Shown here: positions 31,395 through 39,480 of the stretch, in pieces | How the letters are laid out: the number at the start of each line of letters is the position of its first letter | How positions within the stretch are numbered: position 1 is the stretch's first letter | From: Yaniella halotolerans DSM 15476 | Lineage (GTDB): Bacteria > Actinomycetota > Actinomycetes > Actinomycetales > Micrococcaceae | DNA length: 64,000 bases | NCBI RefSeq assembly: GCF_000420805.1 | Contig: NZ_ATVQ01000001.1 | Location: forward strand, 124,001-188,000 | Direction of reading: 5' to 3' | The notes under the pieces: generated by a model | The model's database searches: none | What the model saw: the letters and a program-made list of their open reading frames with translations, nothing else | Told to the model about the DNA's origin: nothing | Made by a program: the position numbers and the translations under genes

Positions 31395-31919
31395 ATGGCT
31401 TTTAAAGAAACTACTACCATCCCTTACACCCCCGAACAGGTGTTTGGCGGACTCATAAGTCGAGATTTTCACATCTATGCAGCCGATGCATTCCGAGCTG
31501 ATCTTGATGAGTTCTCGGTCATGCCGCAAGAACCAGCAGCGGGTGACACTGTCTCGGTGAATATCCAGCGCACGGTCAACGGTGAGGACTTCGCCAGCAA
31601 GCTGCCCTCAGCTGTACAGCGCTTTGCAAAAGGACGCGTGTCGATCGAACAAACTGAGGCTTGGTCTGCTGCGGCTGACGATGGCGCTCGTGACGCGAAT
31701 GCAACGATTAAAGTTCCTATGGTCAAGGCTACAGCGACAGCCACCATCAAGCTCTTCCCTACCGAAGATGGTTCCGGGACGGTCGTGGAGACTGAAGGCA
31801 GTGTGAAATCAACGATTCCTTTGGTGGGTTCAAAGATTGCCCAGTTGGCCGAACCGCAAGTTGGCAAGCTGTTGAATGGTTTGACCAAAAAGCTTGAAGC
31901 TTGGCTCAAGGAGCACTAA
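31395..31919 (+). CDS. DUF2505 domain-containing protein
   Basis: A 174-aa protein of the DUF2505 family found in actinobacteria, probably a START/SRPBCC-like ligand-binding fold. The N terminus ETTTIPYTPEQVFGGL and the C-terminal long helix (QVGKLLNGLTKKLEAWLKEH) are typical of that fold; there is no signal peptide. It starts at ATG after GAGAGGAAG and ends at a terminator. Function is not known. It interrupts the usual pth-mfd adjacency on the opposite strand. Confidence 0.85.
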   Translation: MAFKETTTIPYTPEQVFGGLISRDFHIYAADAFRADLDEFSVMPQEPAAGDTVSVNIQRTVNGEDFASKLPSAVQRFAKGRVSIEQTEAWSAAADDGARDANATIKVPMVKATATATIKLFPTEDGSGTVVETEGSVKSTIPLVGSKIAQLAEPQVGKLLNGLTKKLEAWLKEH

Positions 31920-31940
31920 AAACCTTCGACCAAATACAAT

Positions 31941-31982
31941 AATCGGCGGGCTGCAGCGTATGGCTGTCCCCGCCGATTTTTG
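31941..31982. terminator. Rho-independent terminator after the DUF2505 gene
   Basis: AATCGGCGGG (31941-31950) pairs with CCCGCCGATT (31969-31978) over an 18-base loop that can itself fold, followed by a T-rich tail. It also lies at the end of the convergent pth gene and may serve both. Confidence 0.82.
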
Positions 31983-31988
31983 TATTAA

Positions 31989-32600
31989 TTACTTTTGGTG
32001 GAATCGGTTTTGAGTGGCGGCGAGGCCATATTCTATGAGCGATTCCACCGCATCTGCAGCGCTATCAATGTGTAGCGCAAGATGATCTTGCTCTGTCTTG
32101 GCAAAAGGGCGCAGGACATAGTCAGCGGCATTCATGCGTCCGGGTGGCCGTCCGATGCCTGCACGGACACGAAGATAGTCTTTTGTTCCCAGGGCCTGGG
32201 AAGTTGATTTCAGGCCGTTATGGCCGCCTTCTCCCCCACCGCGCTTTATGCGAAGCATATCGAATTCAATATCGAGTTCGTCATGGATAACGATGAGGTT
32301 TTCGACGCCGACTTTGAAGAATTTCAGGAGTGCTGCGATAGGCCTACCGGAAAGGTTCATGTAGGTGGCTGGTTTTACCAATACGACCTTGGGACCGCCA
32401 ATGCCCATTCGGAATTCTGCGACTGCGGCACCAGCTTTATGTACGTTCCAGTGTTCGGAGTTGCGTGCCGCGAGTTCGTTGACGACCATGTGCCCGATGT
32501 TGTGGCGAGTAGCAGCATAGCGGTCACCGGGATTGCCCAATCCCACCACCAGCACGGGGCCGATGGTGGGATCAAGCGAACCTACTGTTGAAGTAGCCAA
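31989..32600 (-). CDS. pth: Peptidyl-tRNA hydrolase
   Basis: Releases tRNA from peptidyl-tRNAs dropped by the ribosome. The 203-aa protein has the family landmarks: VGLGNPGDRYAATRHN with catalytic His33, TYMNLSG, the acidic HDELDIEFD, and GGHNGLKS. Begins at TTG. It lies 6 bases after rplY, in the conserved glmU-prs-rplY-pth order. Confidence 0.95.
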   Translation of the reverse strand: MATSTVGSLDPTIGPVLVVGLGNPGDRYAATRHNIGHMVVNELAARNSEHWNVHKAGAAVAEFRMGIGGPKVVLVKPATYMNLSGRPIAALLKFFKVGVENLIVIHDELDIEFDMLRIKRGGGEGGHNGLKSTSQALGTKDYLRVRAGIGRPPGRMNAADYVLRPFAKTEQDHLALHIDSAADAVESLIEYGLAATQNRFHQK

Positions 32601-32606
32601 GGGAGC

Positions 32607-33236
32607 TTACTCTTTTTCGGCGTCTTCTTCAGCGACAGTTGGGACTTCACCGTTGGCTTCTTCGTCGGTGTCTTCGCCCAGATCCTGTTCGATGACCAGG
32701 TCGACGGTTGCAATCAGGTATTCTTCGTCAAGATCCAGGTTAACGCCTGCTGGCAGGATGACATCTGGCGCATAAACGTGTTCGCCGGCCTTACGGTCGG
32801 TGAGGTCAATGGTGACGTGGTCAGGCAGATCCAGAGCATCAGCTTCAACTGGAACGCTGTTGACATCAAGAACGTAGGTGTGCTCTGGTGCAACTTCACC
32901 GGTGACTTCGACTGGCACATCAACGGTGACTCGCTCGCCGCGACGGACGATGATGAGGTCCACGTGCTTGATTTCATCCTTCAGCGGGTTGCGCTGAATG
33001 TCTTTTGGCAGTGCCATTTCTTTGGAATCGCCTTCGACCAGACGCAGTAGCTGGTTCGAGTTACGCAGTGCCAAAAAGCCTTCGTGACGTGGCAACAGCA
33101 AGTGACGTGGTTCTTCTCCGTGTCCGTACAGTACGGCCGGGATGTAGCCCTCGCGACGTGCGCGGCGGGCAGCACCTTTACCGAAGTCGGTGCGAGATTC
33201 TACGACTAGATCAAGAATATCTAGAGCCATGTTCAT
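32607..33236 (-). CDS. rplY: 50S ribosomal protein L25/general stress protein Ctc
   Basis: Binds 5S rRNA in the large subunit. At 209 aa it is the long (CTC/TL5) form: an N-terminal L25 domain (RTDFGKGAARRARREGYIPAVLYG) followed by a beta C-terminal domain and an acidic tail rich in Glu/Asp. The start ATG follows AGGAGGAATGAAC, an excellent ribosome-binding site. Directly upstream of pth; preceded by a ~160-base leader with a small hairpin. Confidence 0.95.
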   Translation of the reverse strand: MNMALDILDLVVESRTDFGKGAARRARREGYIPAVLYGHGEEPRHLLLPRHEGFLALRNSNQLLRLVEGDSKEMALPKDIQRNPLKDEIKHVDLIIVRRGERVTVDVPVEVTGEVAPEHTYVLDVNSVPVEADALDLPDHVTIDLTDRKAGEHVYAPDVILPAGVNLDLDEEYLIATVDLVIEQDLGEDTDEEANGEVPTVAEEDAEKE

Positions 33237-33397
33237 TCCTCCTGTGTATGTTCAAGTGCGGGATGCACTCAGATTCTCCAGGCAGGAACTGTACAACACC
33301 AAGGGTGTTGACAAAGCCTCGTCGATCACGGAGTGGGTGAGACTCCCTCGCCTGGGCAACGACTCATAACTATAGCATTAGCAACTGTCAGAAAACG
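33237..33397 (-). other. rplY leader region with small hairpins
   Basis: No gene fits here. The stretch between the prs terminator and rplY holds a 7-bp perfect hairpin, CAACACC/GGTGTTG (33294-33310), and a second GGAGT...ACTCC hairpin near 33330-33346. It probably contains the rplY promoter and an untranslated leader; I could not pick promoter boxes confidently. Confidence 0.4.
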
Positions 33398-33434
33398 AAT
33401 TCGACCACCATCCGCAAAGGATAGTGGTCGAATT
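33398..33434 (-). terminator. Rho-independent terminator after prs
   Basis: A 16-bp stem with one wobble position, AATTCGACCACCATCC (33398-33413) with GGATAGTGGTCGAATT (33419-33434), 5-base loop. On the minus strand it is followed by CGTTTTC. It separates glmU-prs from rplY-pth-mfd. Confidence 0.85.
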
Positions 33435-33454
33435 GTTAGCGAATCTTCTATTCG

Positions 33455-34435
33455 TTATGCGTTGCCGTCGAACAGGCTGGTAACAGAACCGTCTTCAAAG
33501 ACTTCTCGAATTGCGTTAGCCAGAATTGGGGCGACCGAAAGCACCGTAAGGTTTTCGAATCGCTTTTCCTGTGGAATCGGCAAGGTGTTAGTAACAACAA
33601 CTTCTGATGCTCCGGAATTCGCGAGACGTTCAGCAGCAGGGTCCGAGAATACAGCGTGGGTTGCAGCGATGATAACTTCCGTTGCGCCGGCATCTTTAAG
33701 GATCTTCACCGCGCCGGAAATTGTGCCACCGGTATCGATCATATCGTCGATGAGCACACAGGTGCGTCCGCTGACCTGACCTACAACGGTCTTGGACTCG
33801 GCTTTGTTTGGCTGTGTCAGATCACGTGATTTGTGTACGAATGCCAGCGGTGCGCCACCGAGGCGTTCAGCCCATTGCTCAGCGACACGTACGCGACCCG
33901 TATCTGGCGACACCACGGTGACGTTATCGACGTCGACACGCCCCCGGATATAATCCGCAAGGATCGGGAATGCGAACAGGTGATCCACCGGTCCGTCAAA
34001 GAAACCCTGGATCTGCGATGTGTGCAGGTCCATGGTCATGATGCGGTGTGCACCGGTAGCAAGGTAGAGGTCGGAGATCATACGCGCCGAAATGGGCTCG
34101 CGTCCGCGACCTTTCTTGTCTTGTCGTGCATATGGATAAAACGGGGATACAACGGTGATGCGGCGGGCTGAAGCACGCTTCATCGCGTCACAGAGCAGCA
34201 GTTGTTCCATGACCCAGTTATTCATCGGTGCCGGATGTGCTTGTAATACAAACACGTCTTTACCGCGCACGGATTGACCTGGCCGAACGTATGTTTCCCC
34301 GTTTGCAAAGTCATAAGCATCTAACGGCAAGAGTTCAGTGCCCAAGTGCTCGGCAATTTCCTCGGCCAACTCTGGGTGCGCCCGCCCGGAGGCCAACACA
34401 AGTTTTTTGTTCTCATTGGTGACGATTTCGCTCAA
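33455..34435 (-). CDS. prs: Ribose-phosphate pyrophosphokinase
   Basis: Makes PRPP from ribose 5-phosphate and ATP, feeding purine, pyrimidine, NAD and histidine synthesis. The 326-aa chain has MDLHTSQIQGFFDGPVDH, the flexible-loop region VVSPDTGRVRVAE, and the PRPP-binding signature VLIDDMIDTGGTI. Translation starts at TTG 34435 behind GAGGGAGA. It follows glmU by 85 bases. Confidence 0.96.
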   Translation of the reverse strand: MSEIVTNENKKLVLASGRAHPELAEEIAEHLGTELLPLDAYDFANGETYVRPGQSVRGKDVFVLQAHPAPMNNWVMEQLLLCDAMKRASARRITVVSPFYPYARQDKKGRGREPISARMISDLYLATGAHRIMTMDLHTSQIQGFFDGPVDHLFAFPILADYIRGRVDVDNVTVVSPDTGRVRVAEQWAERLGGAPLAFVHKSRDLTQPNKAESKTVVGQVSGRTCVLIDDMIDTGGTISGAVKILKDAGATEVIIAATHAVFSDPAAERLANSGASEVVVTNTLPIPQEKRFENLTVLSVAPILANAIREVFEDGSVTSLFDGNA

Positions 34436-34520
34436 CCAAGTTCTCCCTCGAACGTTCGGCGTCTTCTGAATGCTTCAACTGTAAACGCTACTACAGCCTT
34501 CCAACAGTCTGTTGGGAAGT

Positions 34521-35975
34521 TTATGATTTTTCGTTGGAGGCACGGGCTGCTTTGGCAGCTGCCGAATCAGGTCGACGCTCCAGGACCCAGCCCTCAATGG
34601 TGCGCTGCTCCATCGCGTTCATCGCCAGAGAGCCCGCCGGTACATCCTTGCGGATGACAGCGCCGGCGGCAGTGTATGCACCGTCACCAATTTCTACCGG
34701 TGCTGTAAAGACGGTATTTGAACCGGTGCGCACCTCGGCGCCGATGACGGTGCGGTGTTTATTCACTCCGTCGTAATTCGCGGTGATGTTGCCGCAGCCG
34801 ATATTCGAGTTTTCGCCAATTTCCGCGTCTCCGGCGTATCCGAGGTGAGACAGTTTCGCCCCGCGGCCAATTTTGACGTTCTTCGTTTCGTAGAACGCAC
34901 CAATCTTGCCGGTGTCACCGAGTACTGTGCCCGGGCGAAGGTAGGTGAAGGGCCCGACATTCGCGCCAATGCCAATCACCGCTTCGATTGCTTCAGTGCG
35001 TCGAACGGTCGCTTCTTCGTCAACGATGACATCTTGCAAAGTGGTGTCTGGTCCAATGACGGCGCCCGGGGCAATCTTAGTGGCACCGTGCAGCTGAGTA
35101 TTGGGTTTAATGGTCACATCTTGTGCCAGGTCAACATCAACGTCGATCCAAGTCGTTGCAGGATCCACGATCGTTACGCCAGCTCGCATCCAGCGGTCGG
35201 TAATGCGACGGTTGAGTTCGGCACCGAGCGCCGATAACTGCGTGCGATCATTGACGCCTTCGACTTCCATCAAGTCGTCAGTCACATAGGTTGCCACGCG
35301 GCCACCTTCGGCCCGGGCCAAACCGAGAACATCAGTGAGATATTTCTCGCCCTGGACATTATCGGTAGTAACTTCTGCCAATGTTCGGGCTAAGATTTCG
35401 CCGTCGAATGCGTAAATACCCGAGTTGATCTCCGTGATATTTGCGATCGTGGAGTCACCGGTTTCTTCGGCAATTTTGAGAGCATCCTTGTGCTCAACAA
35501 TCCCACTCACGAGACCCTGCTCGTCGCGCACAATGCGGCCGTATCCCGTAGCATCTGGAACATTGGCACTGAGCACGGTAACCGCGTTCCGAGAGTTCTG
35601 ATGTTCACTCACCAAGGCGTTGAGCGTTTCGGGGGTCAGAAGTGGAACATCGCCGTAGGTCACAACGACGGTGCCAGTGACTGCTCCGATAGCTTCCAGC
35701 CCTTGCTCTACGGCTCGACCAGTGCCTGGTACTTCATCCTGATCGGCGATGACGAGCTCTGAGTTGTGTTCGAGCAGATGCTCCACCACGCGTTCGCGCT
35801 GGTGACGAACGACCGCGACAAGATGTTCAGGGTTCAAGCTCATGGCTGCGTCAAGGGCGTGTCCAACGAGCGAACGTCCACCCATGGGGTGGAGAATTTT
35901 TGGAAGATCAGATTTCATTCGTGTGCCAGCGCCGGCGGCGAGCACAATTACAGCCGCGGGAGAAGAGGAATTCAA
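34521..35975 (-). CDS. glmU: Bifunctional UDP-N-acetylglucosamine pyrophosphorylase / glucosamine-1-phosphate N-acetyltransferase
   Basis: Provides UDP-GlcNAc for peptidoglycan. The N-terminal uridyltransferase has VLAAGAGTRMKSDLPK, QDEVPGTGRAVEQGL and YGDVPLLTP. The C-terminal left-handed beta-helix acetyltransferase has the hexapeptide repeats, LSHLGYAGDAEIGENSNIG with the catalytic His, and ITANYDG. Length 484 aa is normal. It starts at TTG behind AAAGGTG. The tRNA-Gln gene lies about 50 bases upstream on the same strand. Confidence 0.96.
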   Translation of the reverse strand: MNSSSPAAVIVLAAGAGTRMKSDLPKILHPMGGRSLVGHALDAAMSLNPEHLVAVVRHQRERVVEHLLEHNSELVIADQDEVPGTGRAVEQGLEAIGAVTGTVVVTYGDVPLLTPETLNALVSEHQNSRNAVTVLSANVPDATGYGRIVRDEQGLVSGIVEHKDALKIAEETGDSTIANITEINSGIYAFDGEILARTLAEVTTDNVQGEKYLTDVLGLARAEGGRVATYVTDDLMEVEGVNDRTQLSALGAELNRRITDRWMRAGVTIVDPATTWIDVDVDLAQDVTIKPNTQLHGATKIAPGAVIGPDTTLQDVIVDEEATVRRTEAIEAVIGIGANVGPFTYLRPGTVLGDTGKIGAFYETKNVKIGRGAKLSHLGYAGDAEIGENSNIGCGNITANYDGVNKHRTVIGAEVRTGSNTVFTAPVEIGDGAYTAAGAVIRKDVPAGSLAMNAMEQRTIEGWVLERRPDSAAAKAARASNEKS

Positions 35976-36027
35976 AACAATCGCACCTTTGATCGTAAGA
36001 CACTATTTCTCAACCGCGATGCGGCAG

Positions 36028-36099
36028 TTCCGCCCCTAGGATTCGAACCTAGACCACACAGCTCCAAAGGCTGGCGTGCTGCCATTACACCAGGGCGGA
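36028..36099 (-). tRNA. tRNA-Gln (anticodon UUG)
   Basis: A 72-base cloverleaf can be drawn: 7-bp acceptor stem TCCGCCC/GGGCGGA with U1-A72 and discriminator A, T-arm CTAGG-TTCGAAT-CCTAG, anticodon loop CTTTGGA giving UUG, which reads CAA. No CCA is encoded. The top pair of the anticodon stem is C27-U43, a mismatch (CCAGC against GCTGT). It is upstream of and co-oriented with glmU. Confidence 0.95.
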
Positions 36100-36160
36100 A
36101 TGTTGACCTTTGATCAACACCTCAAACATTGTGCCATAGATATTTGTAAATTCCGAATTT

Positions 36161-36538
36161 CTACAACGGTCTGTGGTTGATCTCGAGATCTTGGAGCGCT
36201 GCAACGAGTTCAGGCTTGGCCATGGACGAGCGGCCGACAACGAAGTGCTGTTTGGCCAGTTGATACAGCTCGTCATAACGCAACTCTTCCAAACGTGTTG
36301 CGCTGTCCCGAGTCACCTCTGCTGGGTCGTACACATCATCGGCGGGTTCTGCAGTGTGGTCCTCGAGGCCCACATCTGTCCGGGGCGGCAGAGTATCAAG
36401 CAGCGCTTGCGTCTTGCTGTGCCGGCGGAGTCTGTTGAGCACATACATGCCAACTACGGCGCTGCCAAGCGCAACTGCGCTAGCACCAAGGATCTCCCCG
36501 ATACCGGGTTTACTTGATGATTTCAGAGTTTTCTTCAC
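36161..36538 (-). CDS. Small membrane-anchored protein with a Rho-N-like C-terminal segment
   Basis: A 125-aa protein starting at GTG 36538. A single hydrophobic helix (about residues 16-35, ILGASAVALGSAVVGMYVLN) is followed by basic residues (RLRRHSK), giving a cytoplasmic C terminus, then an acidic linker and a helical end YDELYQLAKQHFVVGRS...ELVAAL that resembles the Rho termination factor N-terminal/SAP-like fold. Such modules bind nucleic acid in other proteins. Function unknown. A TATAAA-like box lies about 25 bases upstream. Confidence 0.68.
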   Translation of the reverse strand: MKKTLKSSSKPGIGEILGASAVALGSAVVGMYVLNRLRRHSKTQALLDTLPPRTDVGLEDHTAEPADDVYDPAEVTRDSATRLEELRYDELYQLAKQHFVVGRSSMAKPELVAALQDLEINHRPL

Positions 36539-36631
36539 GTATCAGTCCCCGTTTTTATAGCTTGACAGTTTTATCGACCGCCAACCCTTTACACTCTATG
36601 GCGGTGAGCTCTTAGCAAAGGTCGGTGAAAC

Positions 36632-36667
36632 ACTATGGTGCGGATGATTGCTCATCCGCACCATAGT
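36632..36667 (-). terminator. Strong hairpin terminator of the ogt-tag-pfpI operon
   Basis: A perfect 16-bp stem, ACTATGGTGCGGATGA (36632-36647) with TCATCCGCACCATAGT (36652-36667), and a 4-base loop. On the minus strand it is followed by GTTTCACC. It lies 18 bases past the pfpI stop. Confidence 0.8.
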
Positions 36668-36685
36668 TTCCGGCTTCAAGAAGCC

Positions 36686-37213
36686 TTAGTCATTCTCAAT
36701 AAATTTGTTGATGATCGCTTCGTTGAAGGCTGGGAGATCTTTTGGTGTGCGAGAGGTAATCAGATTCCCATCAACGACGAGTTCTTCGTCTGCCCAGTTC
36801 GCTCCGGCATTACGTAGATCAGTTTGCAAGCTTGGATAACTTGTCATGTTCCGGCCTTTGAGCACATCGGCTTCGGTGAGAATCCACGCCGCGTGACAGA
36901 TAGAGGCCACGGTCTTATTCGCGTCAAAGAAAGCGCGAGTGAAATTCACGGCGTCTTTGTTCATGCGAATCTGGTCAGCGTTCTTGGTTCCGCCTGGGAG
37001 CACGAGCCCGTCAAAGTCATCAGCGTTCGCCTCGGCGATATCAAGGTCTACTTTTTGTGAGTGGTCTCCGCCACTGACTTCTCCTGATTCCGGCGAGACG
37101 AGAACAGCTTCTGCGCCTTGCTCGACAACGGTGTCCCACGGCGAATAGAGCTCAGATGGCTCGTATCCGTTGGTAACAAGAAACGCTATGCGACGGCCTT
37201 TAAGGTCGCTCAT
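36686..37213 (-). CDS. Type 1 glutamine amidotransferase-like protein, PfpI/DJ-1 family
   Basis: A 175-aa DJ-1/PfpI superfamily protein. The nucleophile elbow ASICHAAW contains Cys106 and His107, with an upstream Glu in YEPSEL. The family includes proteases, deglycases and stress chaperones; bacterial YhbO/YraA relatives protect against oxidative and carbonyl stress. The frame extends upstream but ATG 37213 has AAGGAGTG before it. It is 4 bases after the tag gene, in an operon with two DNA alkylation-repair genes, which supports a stress-protection role. Confidence 0.88.
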   Translation of the reverse strand: MSDLKGRRIAFLVTNGYEPSELYSPWDTVVEQGAEAVLVSPESGEVSGGDHSQKVDLDIAEANADDFDGLVLPGGTKNADQIRMNKDAVNFTRAFFDANKTVASICHAAWILTEADVLKGRNMTSYPSLQTDLRNAGANWADEELVVDGNLITSRTPKDLPAFNEAIINKFIEND

Positions 37214-37217
37214 GAAT

Positions 37218-37859
37218 TCACTCCTTACGATTGGGTGTATTACCACCGTAGTCGGCCGTGGAGGTGTTCGAAAGGTTCGGGAGTTCTCTATACGGGAAGG
37301 TGTTGACCACGCCGATCGCTTCAAACATCGCAAAAATAATGGTGGGTCCAACAAAGCCAAAACCCAGTTTTTTCAGGTGTTTCGCAAGCGCTGCCGATTC
37401 GGCTGATTGACTGGGTGGATTACCATCGCTATCGAGTACGGGATCACTATCGGGCTCATATGACCAAATGAGCTGTGCGAGACCGCCCTGCTGCCGTAGC
37501 ATAAGAGTCGCTTTGGCATTTCCAATCACCGACTGTATCTTTCGACGGTTTCGAACAATTTCAGTGTTGGCCATCAATGATACGACATCATCCTCACTAA
37601 AACTGGCTACGACGTCGGGGTCGAAATCGGCAAACGCATCACGAAATGCGGGACGCTTTTTCAGGATCGTCAACCAGGAGAGGCCCGCTTGAAATCCTTC
37701 CAAACTCAGGCGTTCGAAAAGACCTTGTTCATCACGAACCGGCAGACCCCATTCGGTATCGAAATAGTGCCGTAACAATGGGTGTGTCATGGCCCAGGGT
37801 GGGCGTGCAACGCCACGGTCATCAAACACAACTCCGGGGACTTCACCGTGCTGTTGCAT
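37218..37859 (-). CDS. tag: DNA-3-methyladenine glycosylase I-like protein lacking the zinc-binding residues
   Basis: Excises 3-methyladenine from DNA in the Tag family. The core is recognisable: EWGLPVRD, the catalytic-site region LEGFQAGLSWLTILKKR with Glu54, IVRNRRKIQSVIGNA and the C-terminal GFGFVGPTI. The four zinc 'snap' ligands of Escherichia coli Tag are absent: the N-terminal R-C-x-W reads RPPW, Y-H-D-x-E-W-G reads YFDTEWG, and the terminal H...C pair is replaced by NTFPYRELP. ATG 37859 is preferred over the upstream GTG because it has GAGGTG at 9 bases. It overlaps ogt by 17 bases. Confidence 0.85.
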   Translation of the reverse strand: MQQHGEVPGVVFDDRGVARPPWAMTHPLLRHYFDTEWGLPVRDEQGLFERLSLEGFQAGLSWLTILKKRPAFRDAFADFDPDVVASFSEDDVVSLMANTEIVRNRRKIQSVIGNAKATLMLRQQGGLAQLIWSYEPDSDPVLDSDGNPPSQSAESAALAKHLKKLGFGFVGPTIIFAMFEAIGVVNTFPYRELPNLSNTSTADYGGNTPNRKE

Positions 37860-38385
37860 ATGGGTTTTCACCTCGTTCTAAAGCAAGTAAGTACCACTTC
37901 GCCTCGGGGGTGCCACTAAATTCTCCGTAGGTGCCATCGGCTCGCACCACCCTATGACACGGCTGAATAATCGGCATGGGGTTGCGCGCGCATGCACTAC
38001 CAACAGCGCGCGCTGCACCGGGCCTGTTGAGCTGCTTGGCCAGCTGAACATATGACCGGGTCTCCCCATAAGGGATCGTCTCTAAATTGTGCTGCACGGT
38101 GGCAATGAAACGGTCTGCACTCCCCCGCTGTAGAAGCAGTTCAAACGTTTTTCGTGTGCCAGCAAAATATTCGTCGAATTGGTCGGTGGCATACTGCAGG
38201 GCGTCATTATCGCGGACTACCGGGACCCCAAATTGGTCCTCGAGTCCGTCGAGCACGCGGTCAAAGTCGTGATTTTCAAATGCCACGTGAACGATGCCAG
38301 CTTCCTTGGCGGCAATCAATAGCTTGCCGATCGGTGAGGACATGATCGCATAGCGGATGGCTGCAGTATGGACAGATTCAGACAT
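37843..38385 (-). CDS. ogt: Methylated-DNA--[protein]-cysteine S-methyltransferase
   Basis: Repairs O6-methylguanine by transferring the methyl group to its own cysteine in a single-turnover reaction. The acceptor is Cys143 in the invariant PCHRVV, preceded by the helix-turn-helix segment with RAVGSACARNP and the Asn hinge. At 180 aa it is the short Ogt form without the Ada regulatory domain. First gene of the ogt-tag-pfpI alkylation-damage operon, divergent from nrtR. Confidence 0.94.
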   Translation of the reverse strand: MSESVHTAAIRYAIMSSPIGKLLIAAKEAGIVHVAFENHDFDRVLDGLEDQFGVPVVRDNDALQYATDQFDEYFAGTRKTFELLLQRGSADRFIATVQHNLETIPYGETRSYVQLAKQLNRPGAARAVGSACARNPMPIIQPCHRVVRADGTYGEFSGTPEAKWYLLALERGENPYATAR

Positions 38386-38488
38386 GATGTTCTACCTCGG
38401 TTGTGATGTCACAGCTCATTATGCCCGCTTTCAGGGATCGCGTCAGCTGGCTTCTTACCCCTGTGTGGATAACCGCGCATTGCTTCGC

Positions 38489-38517
38489 TTGACAACGTAT
38501 GTAACGAGCCTCATACT
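38489..38517 (+). promoter_or_regulatory. Promoter of the nrtR-nadABC operon
   Basis: Consensus -35 TTGACA (38489-38494) and -10 CATACT (38512-38517) with a 17-base spacer. The predicted transcription start falls inside the adjacent palindrome, so binding there would block initiation. Confidence 0.75.
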
Positions 38518-38518
38518 T

Positions 38519-38543
38519 ACTTAAAGTCAGATTGACTTTAAGT
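38519..38543. promoter_or_regulatory. NrtR operator: perfect 11-3-11 palindrome
   Basis: ACTTAAAGTCA (38519-38529) is perfectly mirrored by TGACTTTAAGT (38533-38543) with a GAT spacer. It begins one base after the -10 box and ends 47 bases before the nrtR start. The position and AT-rich dyad symmetry fit an autoregulated repressor site for the Nudix-related regulator NrtR, which senses ADP-ribose in characterised members. Confidence 0.82.
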
Positions 38544-38590
38544 TGGCCGATTGCAGTAGACCTACTGCGAGCGCAGGGAAAAGGAGCACG

Positions 38591-39451
38591 GTGAGTTTTT
38601 CTGCACCGAGTGCATCAGAACGCCGCTTTATGCCGCCAGCCGTTGCCGTATCGACGGTCGCATTTGCATTACATCCGCCCGTGGACGCTAACGTTGCGGA
38701 CCCACGTTCAGGCGAGGTGATCTCCACGTGGGGCGAGTACGCGAGCCGCGAAGGTTCACGGGTCGAGCACGCCACGACCTTGTGGCTGCCCCTGGTTCGT
38801 CGTACCCGACCGCCGTTTGACTCACTGTGGGCGCTACCAGGTGGACCTATTCCCTGGGATGAGGATTTATCTCAGACGGCTTCGCGAACCCTGCACGAAG
38901 CGGTGCTGCGCTCCCCTAGCTATTTAGAACAGCTCTTTACGTTTGGCGAGACCACCCGTTCGGCCTCTGCTCAACGTCTGGTGACCATCGCCTACTGGGG
39001 GCTTTATGGTCAATTGGATTTGACCGCAGAACCGACCCCCGGGCTCGCGCGAAACATGGCGGGCGACGTAGCTACCGATACCCGGGACTCGGTCGCAGAG
39101 TTTTCCGAAGCGCTCGTCGATTCAGCCGACGCGAACGTCGCGTGGTTTTCGATTGATCGTCTCCCCGAACTGGCGTTTGATCACGCGGCAATTATCGAGT
39201 ACGCGGTGTGGCGGTTACGCCAGCGGACCGAGTATTCCATGGTCGCCCACCGCTTTCTAGGAAGAGAATTCACTCTCGCCCAATTGCGACGGGTCCACGA
39301 AGCGATCTTGGGCGATCAAATTGATCCGGCGAATTTTCGTCGAGACATGCTGGCCCAGGGTCAGCTCATTGATACACAACGAGTTGAAGAAGGGACACCA
39401 CATCGCCCGGCCCGGCTGTATCGGTTCAAAGACCAGCCAGAACAACCATGA
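38591..39451 (+). CDS. nrtR: NrtR-type Nudix-related transcriptional regulator of NAD biosynthesis
   Basis: A 286-aa protein with an N-terminal Nudix-like domain (strand TTLWLPLVRR, then LPGGPIPWDEDL and the helix TASRTLHEAV at about 97-106) and a C-terminal winged-helix domain (about 212-286, FTLAQLRRVHEAILGDQIDP...FRRDML). The Nudix box is degenerate, lacking the full REUxEE catalytic set, as in regulators that bind rather than hydrolyse ADP-ribose derivatives. GTG 38591 follows AAAGGAG. Being first in the operon with nadA-nadB-nadC and downstream of a perfect operator fixes its role as local NAD repressor. Confidence 0.9.
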   Translation: MSFSAPSASERRFMPPAVAVSTVAFALHPPVDANVADPRSGEVISTWGEYASREGSRVEHATTLWLPLVRRTRPPFDSLWALPGGPIPWDEDLSQTASRTLHEAVLRSPSYLEQLFTFGETTRSASAQRLVTIAYWGLYGQLDLTAEPTPGLARNMAGDVATDTRDSVAEFSEALVDSADANVAWFSIDRLPELAFDHAAIIEYAVWRLRQRTEYSMVAHRFLGREFTLAQLRRVHEAILGDQIDPANFRRDMLAQGQLIDTQRVEEGTPHRPARLYRFKDQPEQP

Positions 39452-39480
39452 GTTCCGCAGTTTCTACCTCAAGGAGTCCT

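Noticed and set aside
36101-36119. Hairpin TGTTGA/TCAACA next to the tRNA gene, as a terminator
   Set aside because: Only six pairs and no T tract on either strand; more likely part of the tRNA promoter region or chance.
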